DNA of 64,000 nucleotides from positions 1-64,000 of the forward strand of contig CABZGO010000003.1 of the NCBI GenBank assembly GCA_902525355.1, given 5' to 3'. Position 1 is the first letter of the stretch. Every line of letters starts with the position of its first letter. A model generated the notes under the pieces. The model worked only from the letters and a program-made list of their open reading frames with translations. It was not told the DNA's origin and searched no databases. Both the position numbers and the translations under genes were made by a program. Positions 1 through 8,930 of the stretch are shown one piece after another. The stretch is from an uncultured Pelagibacteraceae bacterium (GTDB lineage Bacteria > Pseudomonadota > Alphaproteobacteria > Pelagibacterales > Pelagibacteraceae).

Positions 1-2
1 AT

Positions 3-480
3 AAATATTTCTTTAATGATTATGAATTTCCAGAAGGCAGAGGAGATCTAAGTATAATTAATTTTAAAGAAAAAAAAATTAATCTAATCGATGAAAGTTA
101 TAACTCTAACCCATTATCTCTTCAATTTGCAATAAATAAATTAAATAGCTTAAATTCTAAATCTAAAAGTAAACTTATTCTTTTAGGTGATATGCTAGAA
201 CTTGGCAAATATTCTAAAAAACTTCACATAGAAGCTGCTCGATATGTTAATAGTACAAATATTGATAAAGTTTATGTATACGGGAAAGATATCATTGAAA
301 CATTTAACAAAATTAAACCACAAAAAAAGGGGAAAAATATTAAATTCAAAAAAAGATATCTTAAATTTTATGATAAATGATATTAAGAATGGTGATTATC
401 TTATGATCAAAGGTTCTAACTCCACAGGACTAAATAAAATAAGTCAAAGCTTAAAAGTAGGTAAAATAAATGCTTTTTAG
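3..480 (+). CDS. murF: MurF, 3' part only, interrupted by a frameshift
   Basis: This is the C-terminal part of UDP-MurNAc-tripeptide:D-Ala-D-Ala ligase, the cytoplasmic enzyme that adds the terminal dipeptide to the peptidoglycan precursor. The frame open at the left edge carries IDESYNSNP and LILLGDMLELG, typical of the MurF third domain, but stops at 380. The +1 frame then reads GDYLMIKGSNSTG, the conserved MurF C-terminal motif, and stops at 480. One surplus base must therefore lie at about 322-354, where runs A7, G4, A5 and A7 occur. The gene is essential and single copy in most bacteria, so a sequencing or assembly indel is likelier than true loss. It overlaps mraY by 11 bases. Confidence 0.88.
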
Positions 481-1555
481 TCTATTTTCTAACTTAGTTG
501 AAATTTTTAGTTTTCTTAATGTTTTTAAATATTTAACTGTAAGAACTGGTCTGTCAATGTTCACATCGATGGTAGTAGTTTTTTTAGTTGGAGGTCCGCT
601 TATTAATTATTTTTCTTCGCATCAAATTCATGACCCAATTAGAGAAGATGGACCGAGTGATCATATAATCAAAAAAATAGGAACTCCCACAATGGGTGGT
701 CTTATGATTTTACTAGGTATTTTTTCAGGTGTTCTTTTGTGGGGTGATTTTTCAAACCCTTATAATTGGTTCTTACTTTATATAGCTGGATCTTTTGGAT
801 TATTGGGAGCTTATGATGACTATCAAAAAATAAAAAGAAATAATTCTAATGGTATAACTTCAAGACTAAAGATTATAATTCAAATTATTTTAGCATTAGG
901 TGGAATTTTTATTTTTTATTTTTACAGTGGGTCTAATGAGATTGAGAATTTGTATTTTCCATTTTTTAAAAATTTAATAATTAATTTAGGATGGTTTTTC
1001 ATTCCATTTTATTTATTTGTTATTGTAGGTTCCTCAAATGCTGTTAATTTGACTGATGGATTGGATGGTTTGGCGACAGTGCCCGTAATATTGGTTGCAG
1101 CATGTTTTGCTTTTATTAGTTATGTAACAGGAAATATTGTTTTTTCAGGATATTTACAAATCACATATATCGAAGGAGTAGGAGAAGCATCCATTTTTTG
1201 TGGAGCAATAATAGGTTCTTGTTTAGGTTTCTTATGGTTTAATGCGCCACCAGCAAAGATATTTATGGGTGATACTGGATCTTTAGCATTAGGTGGATCA
1301 TTAGGAGCAGTTGGTATAATTACTAAACACGAAATTGTTCTTGCAATTACAGGTGGACTATTTGTACTAGAAGCAGTTTCCGTAATTGCACAAGTGATAT
1401 CATTTAAACTTACTGGTAAGAGAATATTTAAAATGGCACCAATACATCATCATTTTGAAAAAAAAGGCTGGCCTGAATCTACTGTAGTTATTAGATTTTG
1501 GATTATATCAATTATCTTGGCAATGATAGGTTTGGCAACATTAAAACTAAGATAA
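470..1555 (+). CDS. mraY: Phospho-MurNAc-pentapeptide transferase MraY
   Basis: MraY is the inner-membrane enzyme that moves phospho-MurNAc-pentapeptide from UDP to undecaprenyl phosphate, making lipid I. The 361-residue length is normal for the family. Visible motifs are DDYQK near residue 115, NLTDGLDGLA near 192 and FMGDTGS near 265 (the catalytic and Mg-binding aspartates), and the APIHHHFEKKGWPE loop near 322. About ten hydrophobic segments are present. The ATG at 470 overlaps the end of murF, which fits a co-transcribed cluster, and its stop overlaps the murD start in TAATG. Confidence 0.97.
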   Translation: MLFSLFSNLVEIFSFLNVFKYLTVRTGLSMFTSMVVVFLVGGPLINYFSSHQIHDPIREDGPSDHIIKKIGTPTMGGLMILLGIFSGVLLWGDFSNPYNWFLLYIAGSFGLLGAYDDYQKIKRNNSNGITSRLKIIIQIILALGGIFIFYFYSGSNEIENLYFPFFKNLIINLGWFFIPFYLFVIVGSSNAVNLTDGLDGLATVPVILVAACFAFISYVTGNIVFSGYLQITYIEGVGEASIFCGAIIGSCLGFLWFNAPPAKIFMGDTGSLALGGSLGAVGIITKHEIVLAITGGLFVLEAVSVIAQVISFKLTGKRIFKMAPIHHHFEKKGWPESTVVIRFWIISIILAMIGLATLKLR

Positions 1556-2859
1556 TGAATGAAAGACAAATTTATTTTAAAAATAAAAAAATTTTAATTT
1601 ATGGATTTGGAAAGTCTGGTACTGCTTGTTTTAAATTTTTAAAAAAAAATAATATTTGTGTAATATTTGATGATAAAAAAAAAAATATTCCCCCTAATTT
1701 TAAAAAATATTTAATAAATATTCGTAAATTATCATCTACAACATTTGATTTTATTGTTTTAAGTCCTGGTATAAATATCAATAAATGTAGAATTTCAAGT
1801 TATTTGAGAAATAATACGTCTAAAATTATTTCTGAACTAGATATATTTGAAATTAGTTACCCAAATATAAATAAAATCACAATCACTGGAACAAATGGTA
1901 AATCGACAACCTCAAAACTTCTTTACGAAATTCTAAAAAATAACAAAAAAGACGTAAGATTAACTGGTAATATTGGATTTCCAATTTTAATGGAAAAAAA
2001 AATTAAAAATAATACAATTTTTGTTATTGAGGCATCTTCTTATCAACTTGATTACAGCAAATATTTTAGATCTAAGTATTCAATTATACTCAATTTAAAT
2101 CCAGATCACCTTGAAAGGCATGGTACTTTTAAAAATTATGCAGAAGCAAAATTTAAAATAGTTAAATCTCAAATTAAAAGTGACTATGCTTTCATAGAGA
2201 ATAAAAATAATTATTTAAATAAATTAATTAAAAACAATCAAGTAAAATCAAAAGTTATAAAAATAAATTATTTGAAATATAAAAAATACTTTAGACAAAT
2301 AAATAATATTTACTTTAATAATTCTGCAAACAGAATAAATCTTAGCTTTGTTTTTTGTATTGCTAAAGTTCTTAAACTCAATCTAAAAATAGTTTTAAAT
2401 ACTATAAGTAAATTTAAAGGTTTAGATTATAGGCAACAAATAATTTACAAATCAAAAAAATTATTAATTATTAATGATTCAAAATCCACTAGTTTTTCCT
2501 CAACCATACCATTACTTGAAAGTTATAAAAATATCCATTGGATATTAGGGGGACTTGCTAAAAAAGGAGATAAACTAAAATTAAATAAAAAATTTTTTTC
2601 AAATATTAAAGCTTATGTTTATGGAAAAGATAGAAATTTTTTGATTAATTCATTGCCAAATCAAATTCCTTATCAGTCTTCATCAACACTTTCAAAGATT
2701 ATGAAAAATTTAAATAAAAATATTAAAAATGATAACTCAAAAAAAGTAATTATTTTTAGTCCTAGTGCTGCATCATTTGATCAATTTAAAAACTTTGAGG
2801 AAAGAGGAAAATTTTTTAACAAAATTATAAAAAATAAATTTATGAAAATCAAAATATGA
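1555..2859 (+). CDS. murD: UDP-MurNAc-L-alanine:D-glutamate ligase MurD
   Basis: MurD is a cytoplasmic ATP-dependent ligase that adds D-glutamate to UDP-MurNAc-L-Ala. I chose the ATG at 1555, which shares a base with the mraY stop (TAATG) and gives 434 residues beginning MNERQIYFKNKK. A longer frame from 1498 would extend 19 residues into mraY and does not resemble MurD. Motifs: GFGKSG of the N-terminal Rossmann fold, GTNGKST P-loop near residue 112, NLNPDHLERHG near 180 followed by the AEAKFKI lysine region, and DSKST near 308. Basic, lysine-rich composition is common to its neighbours. Confidence 0.95.
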   Translation: MNERQIYFKNKKILIYGFGKSGTACFKFLKKNNICVIFDDKKKNIPPNFKKYLINIRKLSSTTFDFIVLSPGININKCRISSYLRNNTSKIISELDIFEISYPNINKITITGTNGKSTTSKLLYEILKNNKKDVRLTGNIGFPILMEKKIKNNTIFVIEASSYQLDYSKYFRSKYSIILNLNPDHLERHGTFKNYAEAKFKIVKSQIKSDYAFIENKNNYLNKLIKNNQVKSKVIKINYLKYKKYFRQINNIYFNNSANRINLSFVFCIAKVLKLNLKIVLNTISKFKGLDYRQQIIYKSKKLLIINDSKSTSFSSTIPLLESYKNIHWILGGLAKKGDKLKLNKKFFSNIKAYVYGKDRNFLINSLPNQIPYQSSSTLSKIMKNLNKNIKNDNSKKVIIFSPSAASFDQFKNFEERGKFFNKIIKNKFMKIKI

Positions 2860-3965
2860 ACAAATATTTAGATACTTTTTATGACTGGTGGAAAAATATA
2901 GATAAATTCATATTATTATTAATTCTAACTTTATTTTTATTAGGTCTTTTTTTTTCATTAGTCTCTACTTCCCTGATAGCTTCAGATAAATTAAACACTA
3001 AATCATATTATTTTTTTTTTAAACATTTTGCTTACATAATTTTAGCGATATTGATATTGATTACATTCTCTTTTTTGAATCAAAAAATTATAACAAAATT
3101 TTCATTGATCTTATTTTTAGTCTCATTTTTAAGTTTGTTGTTAGTTCCTTTCCTGGGAATTGAGGTAAAGGGATCAAAAAGATGGCTAGATTTGCTTTTT
3201 TTGCCAAGATTTCAGCCTGTTGAAATTGTCAAACCCTTTTTTATAGTAGCTTTATCATTTATGTTAACTATTCAAAACAGACGATTATATTTTAAATACC
3301 TATTAAGTGCTTTATTCACAGTTCCAATATTAATGTTGCTTGTTTATCAACCTGATATTGGACAAACCCTATTAATATCAATGGTTTGGTTAGCTTTAAT
3401 TTTTATATCTGGAATAAATATTTTTGTATTTTTTACATTCTTTTTTATAATTGGTTCTTCTTTAAGCTATTTGGTTTTATTTGTTCCAAAATTTGAATAT
3501 ATAAAAATCAGACTTTTTGCCTTTTTAGACTCGAGTTCGAGTAATAATTATCAAGCTGAAAAAGCAAGTGATGCAATTATCAATGGTGGTTTTTTTGGAA
3601 AAGGTATTGGAGAAGGTACTTTGAATTCGAGAGTCCCAGAAGCTCATACAGATTATATAGTTTCAGTTATCTCAGAAGAGTTTGGTGCTATTATAGTCAT
3701 TGGAATTTTATTTTTATATCTAATTTTTTCATATAGGGTGATTCAAAAAATTAATTTTCTAAACGAAGATTTATCAAAACTTATTTTAACCGGATGTGTT
3801 TCTTTAATTTTGTTACAAACTTTTATTCACGTTGGTGTAAATATTAGAATTCTTCCAACAACTGGAATGACATTACCCTTTTTAAGTTATGGTGGATCGT
3901 CTATAGTTAGTACAGCAATTTTATCAGGATTAATTTTAAATTTAACTAAAAGAAAATTAAATTAA
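2856..3965 (+). CDS. ftsW: Cell division lipid II polymerase FtsW
   Basis: This SEDS-family integral membrane protein polymerises septal peptidoglycan with FtsI. The 369-residue frame has about ten membrane segments. SEDS signatures are visible: the region around VEIVKPFFIVA, the YQPDIGQTLL motif with its conserved Asp near residue 170, and PTTGMTLPFLSYGGSS near the C-terminus. RodA is the alternative paralogue, but the position between murD and murG argues for FtsW. It starts by an ATGA overlap with murD and ends four bases before murG. Confidence 0.94.
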   Translation: MNKYLDTFYDWWKNIDKFILLLILTLFLLGLFFSLVSTSLIASDKLNTKSYYFFFKHFAYIILAILILITFSFLNQKIITKFSLILFLVSFLSLLLVPFLGIEVKGSKRWLDLLFLPRFQPVEIVKPFFIVALSFMLTIQNRRLYFKYLLSALFTVPILMLLVYQPDIGQTLLISMVWLALIFISGINIFVFFTFFFIIGSSLSYLVLFVPKFEYIKIRLFAFLDSSSSNNYQAEKASDAIINGGFFGKGIGEGTLNSRVPEAHTDYIVSVISEEFGAIIVIGILFLYLIFSYRVIQKINFLNEDLSKLILTGCVSLILLQTFIHVGVNIRILPTTGMTLPFLSYGGSSIVSTAILSGLILNLTKRKLN

Positions 3966-3968
3966 CTG

Positions 3969-5045
3969 ATGAAAAAAATACTTATTGTAACAGGTGGATC
4001 AGGTGGACATGTAATTCCATCATTAAGTATATATGATGCTTTAAAGGATGACTTTGAAGTAAAAATTTCAACTGACTCAAGAGGGTCAAAATTCATTAAT
4101 AATGAGAATTATAATTACTCATTAATTGATGTACCAAATTTATTTTCAAATTTATTATTACTACCATATAATTTAATAAAATTTTGCTATTCAATAATAA
4201 AATCTTACAAATACTTAAAATTAAATAATTTTAATATTTTAATTAGTACTGGTGGATATATGTCTCTACCTTTATGTCTAGCTTCAAATTTATTGAATAT
4301 AAAAATTTATATTTTTGAACCAAATTCAGTTCTAGGTAGAGCAAACAAATTAATTCTTAATTTTGCTAAGAAAATTATTTGTTATGAAAAAAATTTAAAA
4401 GGTATTTCTAAAAAGCTATCAAATAAGATTTATTTAGTGAAACCATTACTTAGAAAAGAAATATATAAATATAACAAAAATGAAAATACAAAGATTGCAG
4501 AAAAAAAAAAAATACTAATTATCGGAGGAAGTCAGGGGGCAAAATTCTTTGACGAATTTATTACTAAAATTATAATAAAACTCTCAAAAATAGAAAAAGT
4601 TCAAGTTCTGCAACAAGTAATTAATGTAAATAAGAGAGAAAATATCAAAGAACTTTACCAAAAAAACCATATAGAGCACGAGTTATTTAACTTCGATGAC
4701 AAAGTGCTACTAAAAGCTTTAAATTATGATTTAGCTATAACACGATCTGGTGCATCTGTAATTTCAGAACTTGGTTATTTAAACATTCCATTTGTAGCAA
4801 TTCCATATCCGTATGCTAAAGATAATCATCAATATTACAATGCAGAATTTTATGAAAAAAATAAATCTTGCTGGTTAATTATGCAAAAAGATCTAGACGA
4901 AAATAATTTTACAGATTTTATAATAAAAATTTTTAAGGATCAAAATGAATATTTTGTTAAAAAAAATAATTTGATTAAACTTACTAAAGAAAATACCTGG
5001 GAAAAAAATAAATTTAAACTAATCGAGCTTTTAAATGAAAATTGA
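3969..5045 (+). CDS. murG: Lipid II-forming GlcNAc transferase MurG
   Basis: MurG is a peripheral membrane GT28 glycosyltransferase that adds GlcNAc from UDP-GlcNAc to lipid I. The 358-residue product shows the N-terminal GGSGGHVIPSL loop (residues 9-19), the STGGYMSLPL segment, IFEPNSVLGRANK, the linker motif GGSQGAKFFDEF near residue 185, and the nucleotide-binding RSGASVISEL near 259. It lies between ftsW and murC in the expected order and overlaps the murC start by 11 bases, consistent with translational coupling. Confidence 0.97.
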   Translation: MKKILIVTGGSGGHVIPSLSIYDALKDDFEVKISTDSRGSKFINNENYNYSLIDVPNLFSNLLLLPYNLIKFCYSIIKSYKYLKLNNFNILISTGGYMSLPLCLASNLLNIKIYIFEPNSVLGRANKLILNFAKKIICYEKNLKGISKKLSNKIYLVKPLLRKEIYKYNKNENTKIAEKKKILIIGGSQGAKFFDEFITKIIIKLSKIEKVQVLQQVINVNKRENIKELYQKNHIEHELFNFDDKVLLKALNYDLAITRSGASVISELGYLNIPFVAIPYPYAKDNHQYYNAEFYEKNKSCWLIMQKDLDENNFTDFIIKIFKDQNEYFVKKNNLIKLTKENTWEKNKFKLIELLNEN

Positions 5046-6426
5046 TTTAGGAAAAAATGAACTTATTCACTTTGTTGGTGTTGGAGGAATAGGTATGAGT
5101 GGTTTAGCTCTAATTATGAATGGGCTAGGCTATAAAGTACAAGGAAGTGATATTGCTAATAATCGAAATATTGGAAGATTAAAAGAAAAAAAGATAAGGA
5201 TATTTTTAGATCATAAAAAAGAAAATATAAAAAAAACGACTGTTCTTGTGATTTCCTCAGCTATAAAAAAAAATAATCCAGAATTAGTTGAGGCTGTAAA
5301 AAAAAATTTGCCGGTTTACACAAGAGGAGACATGTTGGGTCATATAGTATCTTTCATGAGGAATGTTGTGATAACTGGTTCACATGGAAAAACAACGACA
5401 ACATCATTAGTGTCTAGCATTTTTACAGCAGCTAATTTGGATCCAACTATAATTAATGGTGGTGTATTAAATTCAATTGGTAATTCTGCAAAATTAGGTA
5501 AAAGTAATTGGTGTGTAACAGAGTCTGATGAGTCAGATGGAAGTTTTTTAAAAATTCCCTTTACATATTCTATAGCTACCAATTTAGACTCTGAGCACTT
5601 AGATTTTTATAAAAATATAAATAACCTTAAAAAAAGTTTTCTCAAATTTATTGAAAAAATACCATCCGTAGGTAAAGGCTTTATATGTTGTGACGATCAA
5701 AATCTTAAAAAAGTTCTAAAAAAATCAGCAAATAAAAATTTTTATACATATGGTAAAAATAAGAAATCAAATTTCCAAATAATGAATATAAAGCAAACAT
5801 CAATTTTTTCTAGTTTCGATATTAAAGTAAATATACCGAGTAAAAAAAAAATAATTAAGGGAATTAAACTTCCAATGATTGGGCTCCATAACATTCTCAA
5901 TGCAACTGCTGCAGTTTCCTTAGCATTTACAATTGGACTACCTGAAAAAAATATCAAAGTTGGATTAAACAATTTTAAAGGAGTTCAAAGAAGATTTTCT
6001 CATTTATTTAATCATAATAATATAGGTTTTTACGATGACTATGCTCATCATCCAACAGAAATTAGTTCAGTTTTAAATGGTGTAAGAAAAGTATACAAAA
6101 ACAAAGAAATTGTGTGCATTTTTCAACCACATAGAATCTCAAGAGTAATAAATCTAAAAAAAGAATTTTCGGAATGTTTTAAAATGGCAGATACAGTTTT
6201 ATTGTGTCCTATCTACACAGCTAATGAAAAACTAAAACTTAATTTTACATATAATTCATTTGCAAAGTTAATAATAAAAAATTCTAATGTTAAGTTAGTG
6301 CAAGTTGATGATGAATTTCAATTACAAAGATTTATAAAACAGAATGCATTTGGTGAAAAAATTTATATAGGAATGGGCGCAGGATCTATATCAAATTGGA
6401 TGAAAAATTTGGAAAATATTTTTTAA
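5035..6426 (+). CDS. murC: UDP-MurNAc:L-alanine ligase MurC
   Basis: MurC performs the first amino acid addition to UDP-MurNAc in the cytoplasm. The 463-residue frame begins with the UDP-binding motif HFVGVGGIGMSGLA, has the ATP loop TGSHGKTTTT near residue 115, ESDESDGSFLK near 163, and the late motifs DDYAHHPTE near 333 and FQPHRISR near 362. All catalytic landmarks are present. The start overlaps murG by 11 bases and the stop overlaps murB through TAATG. Confidence 0.97.
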   Translation: MKIDLGKNELIHFVGVGGIGMSGLALIMNGLGYKVQGSDIANNRNIGRLKEKKIRIFLDHKKENIKKTTVLVISSAIKKNNPELVEAVKKNLPVYTRGDMLGHIVSFMRNVVITGSHGKTTTTSLVSSIFTAANLDPTIINGGVLNSIGNSAKLGKSNWCVTESDESDGSFLKIPFTYSIATNLDSEHLDFYKNINNLKKSFLKFIEKIPSVGKGFICCDDQNLKKVLKKSANKNFYTYGKNKKSNFQIMNIKQTSIFSSFDIKVNIPSKKKIIKGIKLPMIGLHNILNATAAVSLAFTIGLPEKNIKVGLNNFKGVQRRFSHLFNHNNIGFYDDYAHHPTEISSVLNGVRKVYKNKEIVCIFQPHRISRVINLKKEFSECFKMADTVLLCPIYTANEKLKLNFTYNSFAKLIIKNSNVKLVQVDDEFQLQRFIKQNAFGEKIYIGMGAGSISNWMKNLENIF

Positions 6427-7334
6427 TGGAAATAGAGGATATTAAAAATTCAGCATTATTAATTGATGGGGACATTTTCTTTAATCAAAGTATTAAAAAT
6501 CTAAATTGGTTTAATATTGGGGGAAAAACTAAAATTTTTTTTAAACCAAAATCACTAAAGGGTTTAATAGAATATCTTAAACTTTATAATTTAAGAGGTA
6601 AAATATTTATTTTAGGTAATGGATCAAATGTATTATTTGATGACGATACGTACCAAGGTACAGTAATTAAATTGGGTAAAAGTTTCTCAAATATTACTCT
6701 GCTAGATAACGAAACAATCATTGCTGGAACTGCTAGCTCTCAAAAAAAAGTTTCAGAATTTGCAAAGGATAATAATATTTCTGGATTAGAGTTTATGTCT
6801 TGTATTCCAGGCTCCATAGGGGGTGGTATAAGAATGAACTCTGGATGTTTTAAAAAAGAATTTAAAGATATTTTAGTATCTATTCAATTTGTTGATTTTA
6901 AAGGTGTTGTAAGAAGTATACCTGCAAATAAAATTAATTTTAATTATAGATCAATAGAATTACCTAAAGATTTAATATTTTTAAGTGCTACTTTAAAAGG
7001 AAAACAAAAAAATAGTGAACAAATAAGTAAATATATGAATGAGCTAAATAAAATTAAAAATATGGCTCAACCAACAAAAATTAAAACAAGTGGTAGCACA
7101 TTTAAAAATCCTATTAATCAAACAGATAAAAAGGTATGGGAATTAATCAGAGCAAGCGTTTCTAAAGAAATATTTTATGGTGATGCTGAAATCTCCAAGA
7201 AACATGCTAATTTTTTTGTAAATAAAAAAAATGCAAAATCTGAGGATATGAAGTCTTTAATTAATTTCGTCAAAAAAAAAGTAAAAGATCAGACTGGTGT
7301 AAAATTAGAATTAGAAATTGTGGTTGTTGAATAA
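6426..7334 (+). CDS. murB: UDP-N-acetylenolpyruvoylglucosamine reductase MurB
   Basis: MurB is a FAD flavoenzyme that reduces UDP-GlcNAc-enolpyruvate to UDP-MurNAc using NADPH. The ATG at 6426 overlaps the murC stop (TAATG) and gives 302 residues; an in-frame ATG at 6396 lies inside murC and is less likely. Motifs: WFNIGG, GNGSNVL near residue 64, FMSCIPGSIGGG near 123, NYRSIEL, and SGSTFKNP near 221 with the proton-donor serine. The shape is that of type I MurB without the extra Tyr-loop domain. It continues directly into ddl. Confidence 0.96.
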   Translation: MEIEDIKNSALLIDGDIFFNQSIKNLNWFNIGGKTKIFFKPKSLKGLIEYLKLYNLRGKIFILGNGSNVLFDDDTYQGTVIKLGKSFSNITLLDNETIIAGTASSQKKVSEFAKDNNISGLEFMSCIPGSIGGGIRMNSGCFKKEFKDILVSIQFVDFKGVVRSIPANKINFNYRSIELPKDLIFLSATLKGKQKNSEQISKYMNELNKIKNMAQPTKIKTSGSTFKNPINQTDKKVWELIRASVSKEIFYGDAEISKKHANFFVNKKNAKSEDMKSLINFVKKKVKDQTGVKLELEIVVVE

Positions 7335-8254
7335 TGGATAAAATTCTAATATTAGCAGGTGGATACTCTAATGAAAGAGAGATCAGCTTAATAACAGCCA
7401 AAAGTGTGATCCATGAATTAAAAAAAAATAAAAAGTATAAGCTTTTATTAATTGAACCAGATGGGAGTTTTGTCAAGAAATTGAGGAAATTTAAACCAAA
7501 TTTGGTTTTAAATCTTCTACATGGGAGGTATGGTGAAGATGGTTACATTCAGTCGATACTTGAGTCTGAAAAAGTAAAATATTCTCATTCTGGTGTTCTT
7601 TCATCTTCTTTAGCAATTGATAAAGAAATATCAAAAAAAATTTTTATTGAAAATGACATTTTAACACCTCCATATATTAAATTTTCTTTTAAAAATAATT
7701 TTAATATTAAAAATACAATAAAAAAAATTGACGCAAATTTAAAATTTCCTGTAGTTTTAAAGCCTATTAACGAAGGGTCTAGTGTAGGTGTATATATTTG
7801 TAGCAAAAAAAATTTTAATAGAAATTTGATGAAGTTAGAAAAATTTAAAGATATTCTCATTGAGAAATATATACCTGGAAGAGAAATTCAAGCCGCTATT
7901 TTAGGTAAAAAAAAATTGGGTATAATTGAACTAAAACCCAAAAGGAAATTTTATGATTATAAAGCAAAGTATAGTTCCAGTGCAAAAACCGAACATATAA
8001 TACCCGTAAATTTAAGCTTAAGAAATTTTAATAAAGTTAATTCACTAGCCATGAAAGCACACAATTTATTAAAATGTAGAGGGGTGTCCAGGTCAGATTT
8101 CAGATTTTATAAAAATAAATTTTATTTATTAGAAATCAATACTCAGCCAGGTATGACCTCACTTTCTCTTGTACCTGAAATAGCGAGATATCAAAATATT
8201 AGTTTTATACAACTTATAGAAGAAATAATGAAAGATGCTTCCATCAATAAGTAA
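7334..8254 (+). CDS. ddl: D-alanine:D-alanine ligase
   Basis: Ddl is an ATP-grasp ligase that makes the D-Ala-D-Ala dipeptide used by MurF. The 306-residue length is standard. The sequence shows GGYSNEREISL at the N-terminus, NLLHGRYGEDG, the KPINEGSSVGVY strand-loop, EKYIPGREIQ near residue 176, and EINTQPGMTS near 266, which carries the metal-binding Glu and Asn. ATG at 7334 shares a base with the murB stop. Its end overlaps the start of ftsQ by 20 bases, so the two are read in different frames. Confidence 0.96.
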   Translation: MDKILILAGGYSNEREISLITAKSVIHELKKNKKYKLLLIEPDGSFVKKLRKFKPNLVLNLLHGRYGEDGYIQSILESEKVKYSHSGVLSSSLAIDKEISKKIFIENDILTPPYIKFSFKNNFNIKNTIKKIDANLKFPVVLKPINEGSSVGVYICSKKNFNRNLMKLEKFKDILIEKYIPGREIQAAILGKKKLGIIELKPKRKFYDYKAKYSSSAKTEHIIPVNLSLRNFNKVNSLAMKAHNLLKCRGVSRSDFRFYKNKFYLLEINTQPGMTSLSLVPEIARYQNISFIQLIEEIMKDASINK

Positions 8255-8930
8255 ATATAAATTATATCTTTATTTATTTTTTTTTATTTTTTTGAGTTCA
8301 ATATTTAATTTTAAATTTTCAGAAAATTATAACGATATATTTAATTTAAAGATAATTGATATTAACGGAGTATCTTATAATGAAAAAAGAAATATTAAAG
8401 ATGAATTGAATGATTTTAAAAATAAAAATATTTTTAAAATAAAAGAGCAAAACGTTTTAAAAAAATTGGAAAAATTCAAAATTATAGAAAGTATAAATGT
8501 AAAGAAAATTTTACCTTCCTCAATAAATATAAATTTATCGACAACATCTATCCTTGGAAAAACTTTTTTAAATGGAGAAGAGTTTTATATTGGAAAAAAT
8601 GGAAAATTTATAAATTCTAATCAAATTTTCGAAAAACATAAGACTGCAACTATATTTGGAAAATTTGAAGTAAAAGAATTTTTGAATTTATATAACATTT
8701 TAAATAGTCAACATTTAAAAATCAATGAGATAGATTACTATTATTATTTTAAAAATAGAAGATGGGATTTGGTATTCTCTAATGGGTTGATTCTTAAGCT
8801 ACCCGCTAAAAACAAAAAAGACTCAATTAAAATTTTTAAAAAATTAATAGACAATAATAAATTAATAAATACAAAAATTATTGATCTAAGAGTAAGTAAT
8901 CAAATTATAATGACAAATAATAATGAGTAA
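8235..8930 (+). CDS. ftsQ: Cell division protein FtsQ
   Basis: FtsQ is a bitopic inner-membrane divisome protein that links early and late division proteins. The 231-residue product has a short cytoplasmic tail, one membrane segment at about residues 9-28, and then a POTRA-like domain (IIDINGVSYNEKRNI through the SININLSTTSILG strand at about residues 36-108), as expected. Sequence conservation of FtsQ is low, so the call rests on topology, the POTRA pattern and the position between ddl and ftsA. It overlaps ftsA by eight bases. Confidence 0.85.
   Translation: MLPSISKYKLYLYLFFFIFLSSIFNFKFSENYNDIFNLKIIDINGVSYNEKRNIKDELNDFKNKNIFKIKEQNVLKKLEKFKIIESINVKKILPSSININLSTTSILGKTFLNGEEFYIGKNGKFINSNQIFEKHKTATIFGKFEVKEFLNLYNILNSQHLKINEIDYYYYFKNRRWDLVFSNGLILKLPAKNKKDSIKIFKKLIDNNKLINTKIIDLRVSNQIIMTNNNE

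Noticed and set aside
1498..1554. N-terminal extension of murD into mraY
   Set aside because: The 19 extra residues do not resemble MurD, and ATG at 1555 couples to the mraY stop as TAATG.
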